Positions 10,445 to 22,133 of a stretch of 64,000 nt of DNA are shown here, in pieces (the first letter of the stretch is position 1; every line of letters begins with the position of its first letter). A model generated the notes under the pieces. It worked only from the letters and a program-made list of their open reading frames with translations, was not told where the DNA came from and made no database searches. The position numbers and the translations under genes were made by a program. The stretch spans positions 23,020,735 through 23,084,734 of the forward strand of contig CM047430.1 of the NCBI GenBank assembly GCA_026168455.1. The letters are read 5' to 3'. The stretch is from Theocolax elegans. Taxonomy: Eukaryota; Arthropoda; Insecta; Hymenoptera; Cerocephalidae.

Positions 10445-12674
10445 TTTAGTTAAATTTTCACTTATTTTTTTTCGGCCGGGTAATTAATTGTGTACTAGTT
10501 TGATTATTAATTATCGGCGTTTATTATTCCCCTTATCCGGAATACCACCCTATCGATTTTATGAGTAGCCGAGGTGAGTTTACTACAAAATTCTCTCTTT
10601 TATTCGCGGTTTTCTTTAGCACGCAACCCCTGCAGCCGAAGAAACATGCGAGATCGGCAATTGATCTCGCGGTTGTAACGGACATTACAGCGGTAGATCG
10701 TGCGCGTGATCGGCTGGTTTGAAGCTGCCGCGCATTTTCTGGACAGCCAAGGGAGTCTAACTAGGCAGTGCCGTAGCAACTACACCCTTTACCCTTACCA
10801 ACGTGAGAAAGTGTACCCCGTTACATAGTTAAAATAAGTTTTAAAAATTTTTTAAAAAATTTTTTTTAATTCAATCATTTGAATAAAATATCATTTTCTA
10901 TTTTTTAATTTTGTACTCAAAAAGTTGTTTAATTTAAGAGTTAATTTTATCTAAAAATAATTTTATTAAAATAAACTGCACAATCTGAGACTTAATCTAA
11001 CATTTTTTAAGCTTTTAACGTGCTAAGACATCGAAAAAAAATTGTTTGTGTAAATCTCGTTTTAAGCTGCAAATTTATATTCTTTGAGCAGATTTCTTTT
11101 TTTCTCTCCAAAAATTTGTTATATCTCTCTTAATTTCGAAAATATTCTCATTTAAAGAAAAATGAGTTTTTTTACATATAATACTCTAACTAGTGGAAAA
11201 ATTGAGTTAAAAAAATGTTCAACCTCTCATCTTACAGCTGAAGCAATTATCCTGAATCCCTGTTGTCTTTTTGAACGATCTTACGAGAATTAAATAAATA
11301 TAGGCAATATTTTTTTAGTACTTTTCATCTTTTTTTTATACTTATAAAAAACTGATATTGTTTAAAGGTTTTTACCTCCTACTTCGCATGCTGTCGAATT
11401 TTTAAGCTATAGCGTTTTAGTAAAATGCGCAAAATAATATGAAGGCGAATGTATGCAACAACCACGTCAGTATTTCAGGATATGTGTCGCTTCGCTATTT
11501 TTTTTGACATCATAGTATCATAATCGTGCTGCACAGAAACTGCATTCTTGCAAGGTACATGCCAAATTCGAAACGTCCTACATAGCCAAATTGGCATATG
11601 TCAATATTTTGTCATCATAATGTTATTTGGTATTATTATTATAGTTTTAGGCAAATGCTTCAATTGTGTAGATACCAAAGAACAAATAAAATCTATTGCA
11701 TACTGCTGAGAATAATACCTGTTGGAGCATAAAATTTTTAACTTTTAAGAAGCATAGTGCTAAATATACGATAGTAAATAATAAATTGTTTGAATACAAT
11801 TGATTTTACTGTGGACAGTACGTTTTTATTAGTCTTCATATTTTATTATAAAAACATGTAAATCATGTTATTATATATATATATAACTAAATAGTTATAC
11901 TTGATTAAATAAGAATTTGACCGTAATATAATCAATTGTTTTTTAGGTTGGCAATGGTGATGGAAAAGATTCTTGGAATGTGGTTCCTTAAGATTGTACA
12001 GAAAAGTGAAATATAAATGGAAAAATGTTCAATTCGTAGAAAATTCAAGAATTTTTTATTACTGTAAAATCAGATTATCACAATAAAGCTGTTTCAATAA
12101 TTGCAAAGTTAGCCAATTTAAAACTTGTGATCTAGTTATATTGCTGGGTCATTTAAACCTGTAATAATTTAATTAAATATAATAATAAATAAAAACGATG
12201 ACATGTAATAATACTTATCCTATTCAATTGGATGTCCTGGGTTAATGGCATTGAATTTGGTTTGCATAAAATATGACGAGTTTTGGTCCGATGAGTAACT
12301 GCCTTCCTTGGGTACACTGGATCTAAGAAAGAAAAAAATACATAAAGATCGTATTTTTAATTATAAACTAGCCAAGATGCTCGTGTCGATCGTAATTAAA
12401 TATTATTGTTAGCATATTTATTTACAATCAAGTCACAGTGTAATGTAATATTGTAGAAGTTATATTTTAAAAATTATTAAATTCGTGTATAGCATTAGTA
12501 ATAGAATAATCATTGTAATGATATAAATTGTTGTGGTAAATCCGTAACAATTAATAAAAAATGATCATTTTTACTATTTATCAATAACAATTTTTGTTCA
12601 ATAACAACAAAGTTTTTGAAAAAATTATGTCTTAGAATAACAAAGTCAAAATATCAAAAATACTGGTAGCTGAA
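10445..12674. other. 2.2-kb region with no gene recognised
   Basis: Mostly AT-rich, with a GC-richer stretch at 10590-10800. No ORF above 60 codons and no clear repeat. Possibly unique host intergenic DNA. Confidence 0.3.
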
Positions 12675-12890
12675 CCCTGTCAAAAATATACAGCTGTAAA
12701 AATAACTGGAAATACAGGTGTAAATCCATGTAATAATACAGCTGTATTGGAGTGGATTTGCCTGGATTTATTAACTGGATTTACAGGTGTAAATCCATGT
12801 AATATTAAATGGATTTACAGGTGTAAATCATGTAATATTAAATGGATTTTTTAATTTTACAAATGTTTTTTTATTTAGATTAACATACAA

Positions 12891-14204
12891 CCCTGGTGGA
12901 AATACGAACAATTTTTTACCGATAAAATAGGAATTTTTTATACTGTACTACCAATAATCTAGGTATAAAAAATATCTATTTTATTCCTATATGTGTAACG
13001 TTTTTTCTACCTATAAAGTAGTTATAAGTTTGATCTTATATTTTTCAGGCTTATAAATTACTTAAACGTTATTACGTTATAGTCAGAAACAATATTTTAT
13101 TAATATACAATAGTTTACCTATCTCATAAATTGAGCAATCAGGATTTTTAAAGCATTTTTAAAGAATACAAAAATAATGCAGAAATTAAAAAGTATTTAT
13201 ATATACATAACTCAAAAAAAATTTGAAAAGAATTTCTCTTTCGAAACCTTATTATTATTTTTAATTAACTTATATTTATTTTTATATTGTTTTAGTTTAT
13301 ATATTTACACTAATTACATATATTTGACGCAGAAAAACGCTGAAAAAATTTTTGCCCTAACCGGGAATCGAACCCCGCAACGCACGCACCAAACGCAAAC
13401 GCTCTATCCACTAAGCTAACGCAACGCTTACATATGCAAATGTTTGGAACTTGTATATACAGATCATCCATGTATTAATATCTTAATAATTGTTATTTAT
13501 TCTTTGATCTATATATATATATATATAAGATGTTAGGCAGTAATTAACTAATTATAATAGTGATGGTCTTAACGATATCTACCAAAGAGATATCTTCTTC
13601 ATTTTTTCTATATTATTATAATTTCTTAAAAGCATATGAATACTTTTATAATACTTATTTATACCGTAAAACATAATATATTATTTTGCTACTATATGTA
13701 AAAGGGCATTCTTCTAATATAAATTTATTTAAAATAAATAAATAAATAATACTATTTTAAATTCAAACTATTTATTTAAAAATAATATAGAAAGTTTCTA
13801 GGTATTTAATAGTTCTATTTTTAAGCTATTATTTATACCTAGTTTCTACCTATTAAAAATAGTGTTTGTATATATAAGAAAAAATTTTAACAATTTATTT
13901 AAGTAAATAATTATACATTAAATGTATATTGACAATACATATTTTTAATTTTTTGAACTTTAAAAATTAAATTTTAGGTTATTTTTACAAATATTTTTTA
14001 TAGCTTTTTTATAGATATAAAAACGAGTGCTAAATTTAATAGCATATTTTGTGTCTATTTTTTGGCTATTTAATATAGTATAATTATTTTATACCAATAA
14101 AATAGGTATTTAATCGACATTTTCTACAAAATATTATGATTTCTATATTTTATACCTATAAACTACTTTGGCGACTATAAAATATTTTTGAATTTCCACC
14201 AGGG
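12891..14204. mobile_element. Nested element CCCTGGTGGAAAT, left-arm copy
   Basis: Ends are CCCTGGTGGAAAT and ATTTCCACCAGGG, flanked by AA on each side (12889-12890, 14205-14206). AT-rich interior with repeated TAAAATAG/TATAGGTA words, read as subterminal repeats. It contains a tRNA-like sequence but no protein gene. Its terminal pattern and 2-bp duplication match the outer element's group. Confidence 0.75.
13354..13427 (-). ncRNA. tRNA-like sequence (pseudo-tRNA), left arm
   Basis: On the minus strand it has a good A box (TTAGCTTAGTGG) and a perfect B box (GGTTCGATTCC) at tRNA spacing. The acceptor and T stems contain mismatches and the anticodon stem is weak. If the loop is read as TTTGGTG, the anticodon would be TGG (Pro), but this is uncertain. 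More likely a tRNA-derived pol III promoter relic than a working tRNA. Confidence 0.5.
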
Positions 14205-14251
14205 AACCTTTGATCGATTTTAAACGCAATTTAAAGCTATATTATTATTAA

Positions 14252-14838
14252 ATGCTATTTTTATATTTATTTATAAATATAAATCATTTATATGTGCAAA
14301 AATGACAATTGCGCATAGCTATAATTGATAAGTAACAACTGCGCATGCTCCATAATAATATACATCGGATAATTTTGTTTATCCAACGTTAAAAATACGT
14401 TTGAAATACGTTAAAAAATATTACTTTCGTAAAATTAAAGAGGACATTTTATCCAAATTTAAACGTACTTCAAACGTTTTTCAAGTATTAAATTCTAACG
14501 TTTAAAGGTTTTAGCCGCAACGTAATTTAAACGTTTTTAAGACATTGTGTGCTGATAGGGATATAAGTTATAAGTTACGTAATTACTTTTAAATAAAAAA
14601 TTTTTATATATGTCTACTCAAAAATGTATTACATTGATTTACAATCGTTTTTCCAGTTATTTTTACAGCTGTATATTTTTGACATAACTGAACAAATACG
14701 TGTATATAGCCGTATAAATACATTAAGAAGCACGAATGAGTTATTCAACTAAAAATCCCTGTTAAAATACAGCTTTAAATACACCTATAAATAATTAAAA
14801 TATATATAAAAATATAATTCATCGAATGGGGCACTTTT
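14252..14838. other. Spacer of the palindromic element
   Basis: Central non-mirrored part of the 12675-16462 element. AT-rich, no ORF, with repeated ACGTTTAAA-like words and a truncated copy of the element end near 14650-14683. Confidence 0.5.
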
Positions 14839-14885
14839 TTAATAATAATATAGCTTTAAATTGCGTTTAAAATCGATCAAAGGTT

Positions 14886-16246
14886 CCCTGGTGGAAATTC
14901 AAAAATATTTTATAGTCGCCAAAGTAGTTTATAGGTATAAAATATAGAAATCATAATATTTTGTAGAAAATGTCGATTAAATACCTATTTTATTGGTATA
15001 AAATAATTATACTATATTAAATAGCCAAAAAATAGACACAAAATATGCTATTAAATTTAGCACTCGTTTTTATATCTATAAAAAAGCTATAAAAAATATT
15101 TGTAAAAATAACCTAAAATTTAATTTTTAAAGTTCAAAAAATTAAAAATATGTATTGTCAATATACATTTAATGTATAATTATTTACTTAAATAAATTGT
15201 TAAAATTTTTTCTTATATATACAAACACTATTTTTAATAGGTAGAAACTAGGTATAAATAATAGCTTAAAAATAGAACTATTAAATACCTAGAAACTTTC
15301 TATATTATTTTTAAATAAATAGTTTGAATTTAAAATAGTATTATTTATTTATTTATTTTAAATAAATTTATATTAGAAGAATGCCCTTTTACATATAGTA
15401 GCAAAATAATATATTATGTTTTACGGTATAAATAAGTATTATAAAAGTATTCATATGCTTTTAAGAAATTATAATAATATAGAAAAAATGAAGAAGATAT
15501 CTCTTTGGTAGATATCGTTAAGACCATCACTATTATAATTAGTTAATTACTGCCTAACATCTTATATATATATATATATAGATCAAAGAATAAATAACAA
15601 TTATTAAGATATTAATACATGGATGATCTGTATATACAAGTTCCAAACATTTGCATATGTAAGCGTTGCGTTAGCTTAGTGGATAGAGCGTTTGCGTTTG
15701 GTGCGTGCGTTGCGGGGTTCGATTCCCGGTTAGGGCAAAAATTTTTTCAGCGTTTTTCTGCGTCAAATATATGTAATTAGTGTAAATATATAAACTAAAA
15801 CAATATAAAATAAATATAAGTTAATTAAAAATAATAATAAGGTTTCGAAAGAGAAATTCTTTTCAAATTTTTTTTGAGTTATGTATATATAAATACTTTT
15901 TAATTTCTGCATTATTTTTGTATTCTTTAAAAATGCTTTAAAAATCCTGATTGCTCAATTTATGAGATAGGTAAACTATTGTATATTAATAAAATATTGT
16001 TTCTGACTATAACGTAATAACGTTTAAGTAATTTATAAGCCTGAAAAATATAAGATCAAACTTATAACTACTTTATAGGTAGAAAATGCCGAATCCCAAT
16101 AGACCATATTTAATGTTATATTTAGGGACCAAAAAACGTTACACATATAGGAATAAAATAGATATTTTTTATACCTAGATTATTGGTAGTACAGTATAAA
16201 AAATTCCTATTTTATCGGTAAAAAATTGTTCGTATTTCCACCAGGG
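14886..16246. mobile_element. Nested element CCCTGGTGGAAAT, right-arm copy
   Basis: Inverted copy of 12891-14204. It carries about 47 bp (around 16085-16135, starting GCCGAATCCCAATAGACC) that the left copy lacks. Otherwise the two are nearly identical, so they were duplicated or homogenised recently. Confidence 0.75.
15663..15736 (+). ncRNA. tRNA-like sequence (pseudo-tRNA), right arm
   Basis: Mirror copy of the sequence at 13354-13427, identical as far as read, with the same A and B boxes and the same imperfect stems. The two copies face each other in the palindrome, so pol III transcripts would run towards opposite ends of the element. Confidence 0.5.
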
Positions 16247-16464
16247 TTGTATGTTAATCTAAATAAAAAAACATTTGTAAAATTAAAAAATCCATTTAAT
16301 ATTACATGATTTACACCTGTAAATCCATTTAATATTACATGGATTTACACCTGTAAATCCAGTTAATAAATCCAGGCAAATCCACTCCAATACAGCTGTA
16401 TTATTACATGGATTTACACCTGTATTTCCAGTTATTTTTACAGCTGTATATTTTTGACAGGGAA

Positions 16465-17098
16465 TTAAGCTCAGATTTACTACGAGTATTAGTCCAGACT
16501 TTTGCTTCTTGTCCTTAGTTGAAATAACAACACAAAGAGGGACATTTGTATGTTAACTCGGGAACTATTCTGTCTGAATGGTTCTCGAAGTCATATCCAT
16601 GTCCTGCCACAGTGTATGAAAATCCGGTTATTTTAGCTTAATTCAGCTGGATTTAGCTCATTTTAAGCTCCAAGCAGCTTAAAGATAGGGTTTCTAATGT
16701 AAAGCAGCTAACTTTCAGCTTCAGGTAGCCGAATCGAGCTGAGATTTGCCGCGAGTATTATACCTTGTGTGGCAGCTGTTAAATACGTTAAGAAGTTTTA
16801 ATGTAGAGAAAGGCATTTTGTTTTTATTTTTAATCATTAATTTTTCAAAAGCGTACTTAGGTCGTCCATAGACTTCTTTTATACTATGGGTAAAAGAAAA
16901 TATAGCGATTAATAAGAATAATAACGAAAATATAAGATATTAATCAATAACAATGGAATATGCAAACTCATCATACATGTGCGATATTTACAAGTGAAAG
17001 GTAGAGATAATTAAAATAAAAACCGGTAAATTAAAACCCAAGACCAAATAATAATACACAGAACTCAGGAAATAAAAGTTTTAGGTACATCGATTTCC
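16465..17098. other. Flank with AGCT-rich diverged repeat
   Basis: Contains two related segments: 16465-16495 (AAGCTCAGATTTACTACGAG) and 16730-16765 (GAGCTGAGATTTGCCGCGAG). Several CAGCTT/AAGCTG words lie between them. No gene seen. Confidence 0.4.
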
Positions 17099-17100
17099 AA

Positions 17101-17286
17101 TACAACAATAGACCGTACAGTAATCCTCGATATATTAATCGACAATATAATAATTCGCATTATAATCAACCGCTATATAATAACACACAGTATAATCAAC
17201 TACCGTATACTAATCCATATCATAATAATGCACAATATAATAATATGCAAAACTCTAATCTTTTGTATAAATATACAATAGTTTAA
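17101..17286 (+). pseudogene. Asn/Tyr-rich gag-like remnant
   Basis: A 61-codon open stretch composed largely of Tyr, Asn, Gln and Pro in short repeats (YNN, NPRY, YNQ), ending at TAA 17284-17286. It lies about 320 bp upstream of a retropepsin-like ORF on the same strand, so it is probably the low-complexity end of a retroelement gag. No zinc knuckle is visible. Confidence 0.45.
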
Positions 17287-17608
17287 ATATAAAGAATGCT
17301 TAACAGAATCACTATTACCCACAATATAATAATCGCGCGAATTACAATTACAACCATACACATCAAAATCAAACAAGCGAAAATTCTGCGCGTGCACTGT
17401 CCAATACGCGTTTTCCACCTTCTTCTATTTTCACGAATGATGCAAGCATAAGTAATAGCAATGTATCTGTTCAAAATACAAACACAGACAATTTAAACTA
17501 AATATTGGTACGCTGAAATGTGATCCATCAACGTACCTTGATTGCAATGCCGTATTTAATGATTTAGCAATAGGGATAGATTCTAAAGCGGACCAACAAG
17601 AAAATAAT

Positions 17609-17947
17609 GTGGTTGGGGTTCCTCAGTCACCATACATACAGATTAATATTGAACAGCACGATGTTTGGTGCTCAGTTGATACAGGAAGTCAAATCTCAGC
17701 AATTTCTGAGACATTTTACGAAGAAATAAAAATAAAAAAATATATACCGGAAATACCGGTATGGGGGATTACCGTAACAATGGCGATCCACTCGTATTAT
17801 AAAATAATTGTATTAAAAAACATATATTTACAATTTAATGTAGACGGTATAGTATCTTATTTTATTTTTCAATTAATACCATATTTAACTAAGAAAATTA
17901 TACTACGTAACGATTGCCACATGAAATTCAAAACAATAATAGACTAG
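17609..17947 (+). pseudogene. Retropepsin-like protease fragment
   Basis: A 112-residue frame with the retropepsin active-site motif CSVDTGSQISAIS (catalytic Asp in DTGS) at about residues 22-34. It closes with LRNDCHMKFKTIID, matching the IIGxDFLxxF segment of LTR-retroelement proteases, though the usual G is missing. It cleaves Gag-Pol polyproteins in the source family. The frame stops right after the protease, with no RT downstream, so this is a relic. Group (Gypsy or other) not resolved. Confidence 0.7.
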
Positions 17948-17949
17948 TA

Positions 17950-18822
17950 ACAGATACCTCGCTCGCTAACGCTCACTCGGTTGTATTTTGATCGTGCTTA
18001 TTTTAGATGAGTATATGTAAAATAGTTACACGGCCTTTTTTCTTTAAAGTTAAATGTGACATTTTTATGTTCATTTTTTAAATGAAAAACATTACATTTT
18101 TTAAACAATTAGTAAACCAACTGGGTTTATCAAGGCAGAAATTGCATTTTTATAGATACACCAAATTGGCTGTGTAAATTTGAAGTTTATATGCACATAA
18201 ATTTAAATTTTCTTCGATTAAAGCCCTTCGACAACTTTTATCCTGCAAGGAGTTTTTTTGTATTTGCACCTGTTTTAAGCCTATTTTTGATAATATTTTA
18301 ATATTTTACTTAATTAATGTGTTAAAAATCATCAAAAAGAATATTTTTTATAATATATTTTATAAACATGACATTACACATAATATTTTATAAAAATTAC
18401 AAAAATATTTTTATAACCGTACTCTATCCTTAACACCAACAATGATAATTTGCGCATTGCGAAGAGGATTATGGTATAATTAATGTGGTGACTGAGATGT
18501 CGTTTTTGTAAAAAAAATTGAGAAATAAACAAAATATGATAGTTAACCACCAAAGTTTTAAAATTAATCAAAATTTCTTTAAAATTACATGTAACTACTA
18601 TTGTACAGACGATTGAAAAGAGTGTGAGAACTCGATATATTTTGTGTCGACTTTCCAATATTTTGGTTTTTAAAAGAGGTTATACGAAGTTATTATGAAG
18701 TTCAACTGAAAACTTGATCATCTAATGACTATCAATTATTTCGTCACATTCAAAGAATCCGTCAAATGTCAATCATTTGTGAGATTTCGACTCCATTTTC
18801 ATCATTATTGCAGGGGTCCTTT
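17950..18822. other. AT-rich left flank of the Polinton
   Basis: No gene recognised. It contains a segment (18615-18665, TGTGTCGACTTTCCAAT) repeated in the same orientation just beyond the right end of the Polinton at 43866-43914. The words CGCTCGCTAACGCTC at 17963-17985 resemble a stretch near 57005. Confidence 0.4.
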
Positions 18823-18828
18823 ATAGTA

Positions 18829-19173
18829 AGTAGTAAGGGTACCTTATAGCGCGCCGACATGGGCGTGGCCTAACAACAATGGTGTCTGGTGCGAACAATG
18901 GGAACAATGGGATTGTCTAGCGCGAACAATGGGAACAATGGGAACAATGGTATTGTCTAGCGCGACAATGGGGTTGTCTAGCACGTACAATGGGGTTGTC
19001 TAGCGTGGACAATGGGGTGTCTACCCCGGTGGTGACGTCACGACGGGGGCCCGCGCGTGCCAGAGAGGGAGTGAGAGGGAAAGAGGGAGAGAGAGAGAGC
19101 TTCGCCTCCGGCTCCGCTGTAACGTCAGAACACTCTCAGTACCAGAGAGAGACGCACTGCGCGCGCGACAGCT

Positions 19174-19211
<38 letters not shown>

Positions 19212-19685
19212 TTATGTATAGGTAGGGTTGAACGGACTCTGTGACGTCACAGCGGGCCCCGTCGGAGTACATGGGTGGGAGAGAGAGAGAGGTAGAGGGA
19301 GTGCGCGCGCAGTACGCCTCTCTTGTGCTGAGGTTGCTCCGGCGTCACAGACACCCTGATACAGTGCGTGGGTGTGAGAGAGAGAGGTAGAGGGAGTGCG
19401 CGCGCAGTGCGTCTCTCTCTCGTACTGAGAGTGTTCTGACGTTACAGCGGGGCCGGAGGCCCGCGCGTGTATGTGTGAGAGAGAGAGCAAGATGGGTTGC
19501 GCGCGCAGTGCGTCTCTTGCAGTAAGAAGAGTGACGCATGTAAGAGAGAGAGAGAGATAGCACTACTGCGCGTACCCACGCTCTCTTCCTCTACCGCTCT
19601 CTCTCGCACTCACGCAGAGATACTGATGATGCGCTAGGTTATTCGGACGCCGTGTTATAATAGCTGACCCAGAGCGTCTATGTTG

Positions 19686-19721
<36 letters not shown>

Positions 19722-19731
19722 TAGAGAGTAT
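18829..19731 (+). repeat. Polinton left terminal inverted repeat
   Basis: About 0.9 kb matching 41785-43800 in inverse orientation. The outer 200 bp repeat TGTCTAGCGCGAACAATGGG units. The inner part has several GC-rich units of about 100 bp built around GACGCACTGCGCGCGC, each followed by CT/GA dinucleotide tracts. The dinucleotide tracts produce long chance frames that are not genes. Confidence 0.9.
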
Positions 19732-19851
19732 ATTTGTAAGAGAGAGAGGAAATAATATAGGACAATTTTAGATACTGAACGAATATGTTATTTACGTTTA
19801 TTATTGGTGGCCCTAAAAAGGGCCGTTTGTTATTCTTTATTGAATGTAAAT

Positions 19852-20148
19852 TTACAATTTTTTGTAACCGTCTTTCTGTGGTAATGATTTATTATTTATT
19901 GAAACTTTTTCCGTATATTTTTTCCATTGCGTCGACATTGATTGATGATTACTATTATCCTTAGTATTGGATTTTTTATCGATGAGAGAAACTCGATCTG
20001 AACTTTGGTTTGGACCCATCGTGTTTGAATAATCAAACGGAAATGAAATAAAATTTGAACGTAAGCTTATTTTATAAAATATAAATGTCGTAGGTGTATT
20101 CAAAAAGGTTAAAAGTCGACTCGTCGTGAGAAAAGGTCGTATACCCAA
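19852..20148 (-). CDS. Hypothetical Polinton ORF, 98 aa
   Basis: First minus-strand ORF inside the left inverted repeat. The N-terminal half is hydrophobic and Phe-rich; the C-terminal half is polar and Lys/Ser-rich. No recognised domain. The ATG at 20148 may not be the true start and the frame could be an exon of a spliced transcript. Kept because small leftward genes at this end are expected, but it could be chance. Confidence 0.3.
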   Translation of the reverse strand: MGIRPFLTTSRLLTFLNTPTTFIFYKISLRSNFISFPFDYSNTMGPNQSSDRVSLIDKKSNTKDNSNHQSMSTQWKKYTEKVSINNKSLPQKDGYKKL

Positions 20149-20569
20149 AAGTGCAGGTGTACAAACAATAGAGGCGAGGGTGACCGGAGGATTTTGGCTT
20201 ACCGAGAAGCTATTTATCTTAATAGGTAAAGTAAGTATCGCGGTTAGTACGAAAGAGAAGCAATAAATTATCGTAAGGTGAGCGTATTTAAGAAAATATA
20301 ATAAACGTGTGAGAAGATTTTCTTTTTATTTTCATGTTGTAGCAGGAAGGAAAAATGTTAGGTAAGTAAATACGAAATACAAAATTATGTACGAGGTAAG
20401 TGTCGATTTATTTAAATATTTTACGAGATATTACAGGCAATATATATTATACATTGTAATACATACGTATTATTTCGTCACAAATATAATTAGAATAAAA
20501 ACATGTTAACTCCAAGTATACAATATCAATGTAATATTCTAAGAAAAATTTAGATTCTTCGTAATTAAA
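20149..20569. other. Polinton intergenic spacer
   Basis: No ORF recognised. Several GTAAGT-like words (for example near 20230 and 20395) could be splice donors of leftward or rightward transcripts, but nothing supports a specific intron. Confidence 0.25.
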
Positions 20570-21082
20570 TCAATCTTTTACTCTCGATTTTATGTCATAA
20601 TTACCGATCACAAAACTTTTAAAGAAATTTCGTCCTTCGCGTGAATTTAAATTATAATCGGTAACTTTTTCTTTCACAATATCGCAAATAAAATTTTTAC
20701 ATTTTTCAATATCGTTGATATAGCGTTCGAGTCGACGATATCGTTCTTCTACACGAAAAATACTATCCTTTAGTCCTTCGAAAGTTGATTTTTGCATAAC
20801 TATAGCTGGTTGAAAACATTTTCTCTTGTTTTCTGTTTTGTTTCCGTTGGATAATTTTGACGTTTTATTCAAAATAATAGATTTCCCTCCATACGAAGTA
20901 GCAAAAATTATTTCCAAATCGTTGATGTAGATTCTTGTTCGACTTTTATAAGATAAGTCATTGTCCTTATTAAAATATTCCGATATTTCGTCGAGTTTAT
21001 TTTGTAGTTCTACCCAAGTATCCGAATCGATTACTAGTCCTGTCGAGTGAGTTTGATTTAACAATTGAATAACGGGTTCCAT
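20570..21082 (-). CDS. Hypothetical Polinton protein, 170 aa
   Basis: An intact 170-residue frame with Met start (MEPVIQLLNQ), a well-filled charged composition and a predicted helical C-terminal half (around VEERYRRLERYINDIEKC). The middle, from INDLEIIF to FEGLKDSI, is faintly reminiscent of PC4-type ssDNA-binding coactivators, but this is a weak impression only. It sits leftward of polB next to the inverted repeat, in the variable part of Polintons. No lesion is visible, in contrast to the core genes. Function unknown. Confidence 0.6.
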   Translation of the reverse strand: MEPVIQLLNQTHSTGLVIDSDTWVELQNKLDEISEYFNKDNDLSYKSRTRIYINDLEIIFATSYGGKSIILNKTSKLSNGNKTENKRKCFQPAIVMQKSTFEGLKDSIFRVEERYRRLERYINDIEKCKNFICDIVKEKVTDYNLNSREGRNFFKSFVIGNYDIKSRVKD

Positions 21083-21125
21083 TTTTTGATTATGAAAAAC
21101 TTGTACACTGACATTTATTATTTTA

Positions 21126-21275
21126 TTATTGTTGTGTCGAAGTTTCGAGTAAATTTCGATGCAGCGTATGTCTTTTATCTTCTAAATTCACAGACACTTT
21201 TTTCTCACTGTCCATTTGTTTGAACGTTTCGTCTTCGGTAAAAATAAAATCAGATTCTAAGAATGCTTGAGCCAT
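21126..21275 (-). CDS. Short hypothetical ORF, 49 aa
   Basis: An ATG-started frame (MAQAFLESDFIFTEDE) of 49 residues, acidic at its N terminus, stopping 44 bp before the start of the 170-residue gene on the same strand. It could be an upstream exon of that gene, an independent small protein, or chance. Confidence 0.3.
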   Translation of the reverse strand: MAQAFLESDFIFTEDETFKQMDSEKKVSVNLEDKRHTLHRNLLETSTQQ

Positions 21276-22133
21276 CTTTGTAATACTTTATGTCGCACAG
21301 GTCTCGACGAGTTTACCGATTATAGGAAAACTAGTTTACAGAAAAGATGCTGTAATACTGCATTCAGGGTGAGCGGTGTGTCCCTTTTAAACCCTGGCCG
21401 GTCCCACGCAAAGGTCGCTCGTAAAATAGGAGGGGGTCTATTTAGAGGGTTACGGGTTTGTACAAGTAACTTCAAAGTCACATGTATTAAGAAAGAGGTT
21501 CTTTTACATATTTTAGAAGAGAAGGAAAACGCGTAAAGATACTTTTTTCGAACGAAAATGCATAAGGCAAAAGACGACGATGTCTCGAAAGAAAATTTTT
21601 GTTCGTACAAATTTCAAAAGAAAACCCTGATCGTAAAATTCTGCCAATTATTGAAAATTTGTAAGGCGTTGGTAAAGTAACGCGAAACGCAAAAAATTTA
21701 TGTTCCCTTCTTTTTCAATCAATCGTAGGTAACGTTTTTCGAAAGACTTTTCTAAACGTCTTTGAGGTTTTTCGTTGTGTCTAGAAATTTACAAAAAAAA
21801 AAGTAAGAGTGGGGTTGTCATAGAAAAAGTTAATTTGCTAGGAAAAATTAGAGATCGTAGTTAGTTCAAATCTTGCTTTCGACGCGAAAGAACCTTAACG
21901 CGTACATAAAAATATAATTTCGTGTTCGTGTTCTATTATAAAAACTATATATTATAAAAATTTATATATTATAAAACTGTGAAAGTGTATTTGTGAATGT
22001 ACTGAAAAAAGTGACACTGAATAAAAAAGTACACACATTCGCAAATTAACGCAGGAAAAATTTTAAACTGCAAATAACGAACGTTTAAAATAATTATTAA
22101 AAAATAGAAATCGCGCAACGATAAATAAAACAA
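21276..22133. other. Divergent intergenic region of the Polinton
   Basis: About 860 bp between leftward and rightward genes, so it should hold promoters for both. No protein-like frame. A GC-richer segment at 21360-21480 stands out in AT-rich surroundings. Confidence 0.35.

Larger units (their letters stand above)
12675..16462. mobile_element. 3.8-kb near-palindromic CCCTGT...ACAGGG transposon
   Basis: Begins CCCTGTCAAAAATATACAGC and ends with the reverse complement, flanked by AA on both sides (12673-12674, 16463-16464). Inverted arms of about 1.6 kb (12675-14251 and 14839-16462) surround a spacer of about 590 bp. Subterminal regions repeat GTGTAAATCCATG-type words. Each arm holds a copy of a second element and a tRNA-like sequence. 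The spacer contains a truncated internal copy of the end (around 14650-14683, stopping at TTTTTGACAT). No transposase: non-autonomous. Sequence at about 16726-16760 matches the joined flanks and acts as an empty-site relative, confirming the boundaries. Confidence 0.85.

Noticed and set aside
13360..13430. Functional tRNA gene
   Set aside because: Promoter boxes are good but acceptor, T and anticodon stems have several mismatches.
18990..19563. Ser/Leu- and Arg/Glu-rich frames on both strands in the left Polinton repeat, and the matching ones at 41773-42454
   Set aside because: Translated CT/GA microsatellite within the terminal inverted repeats.
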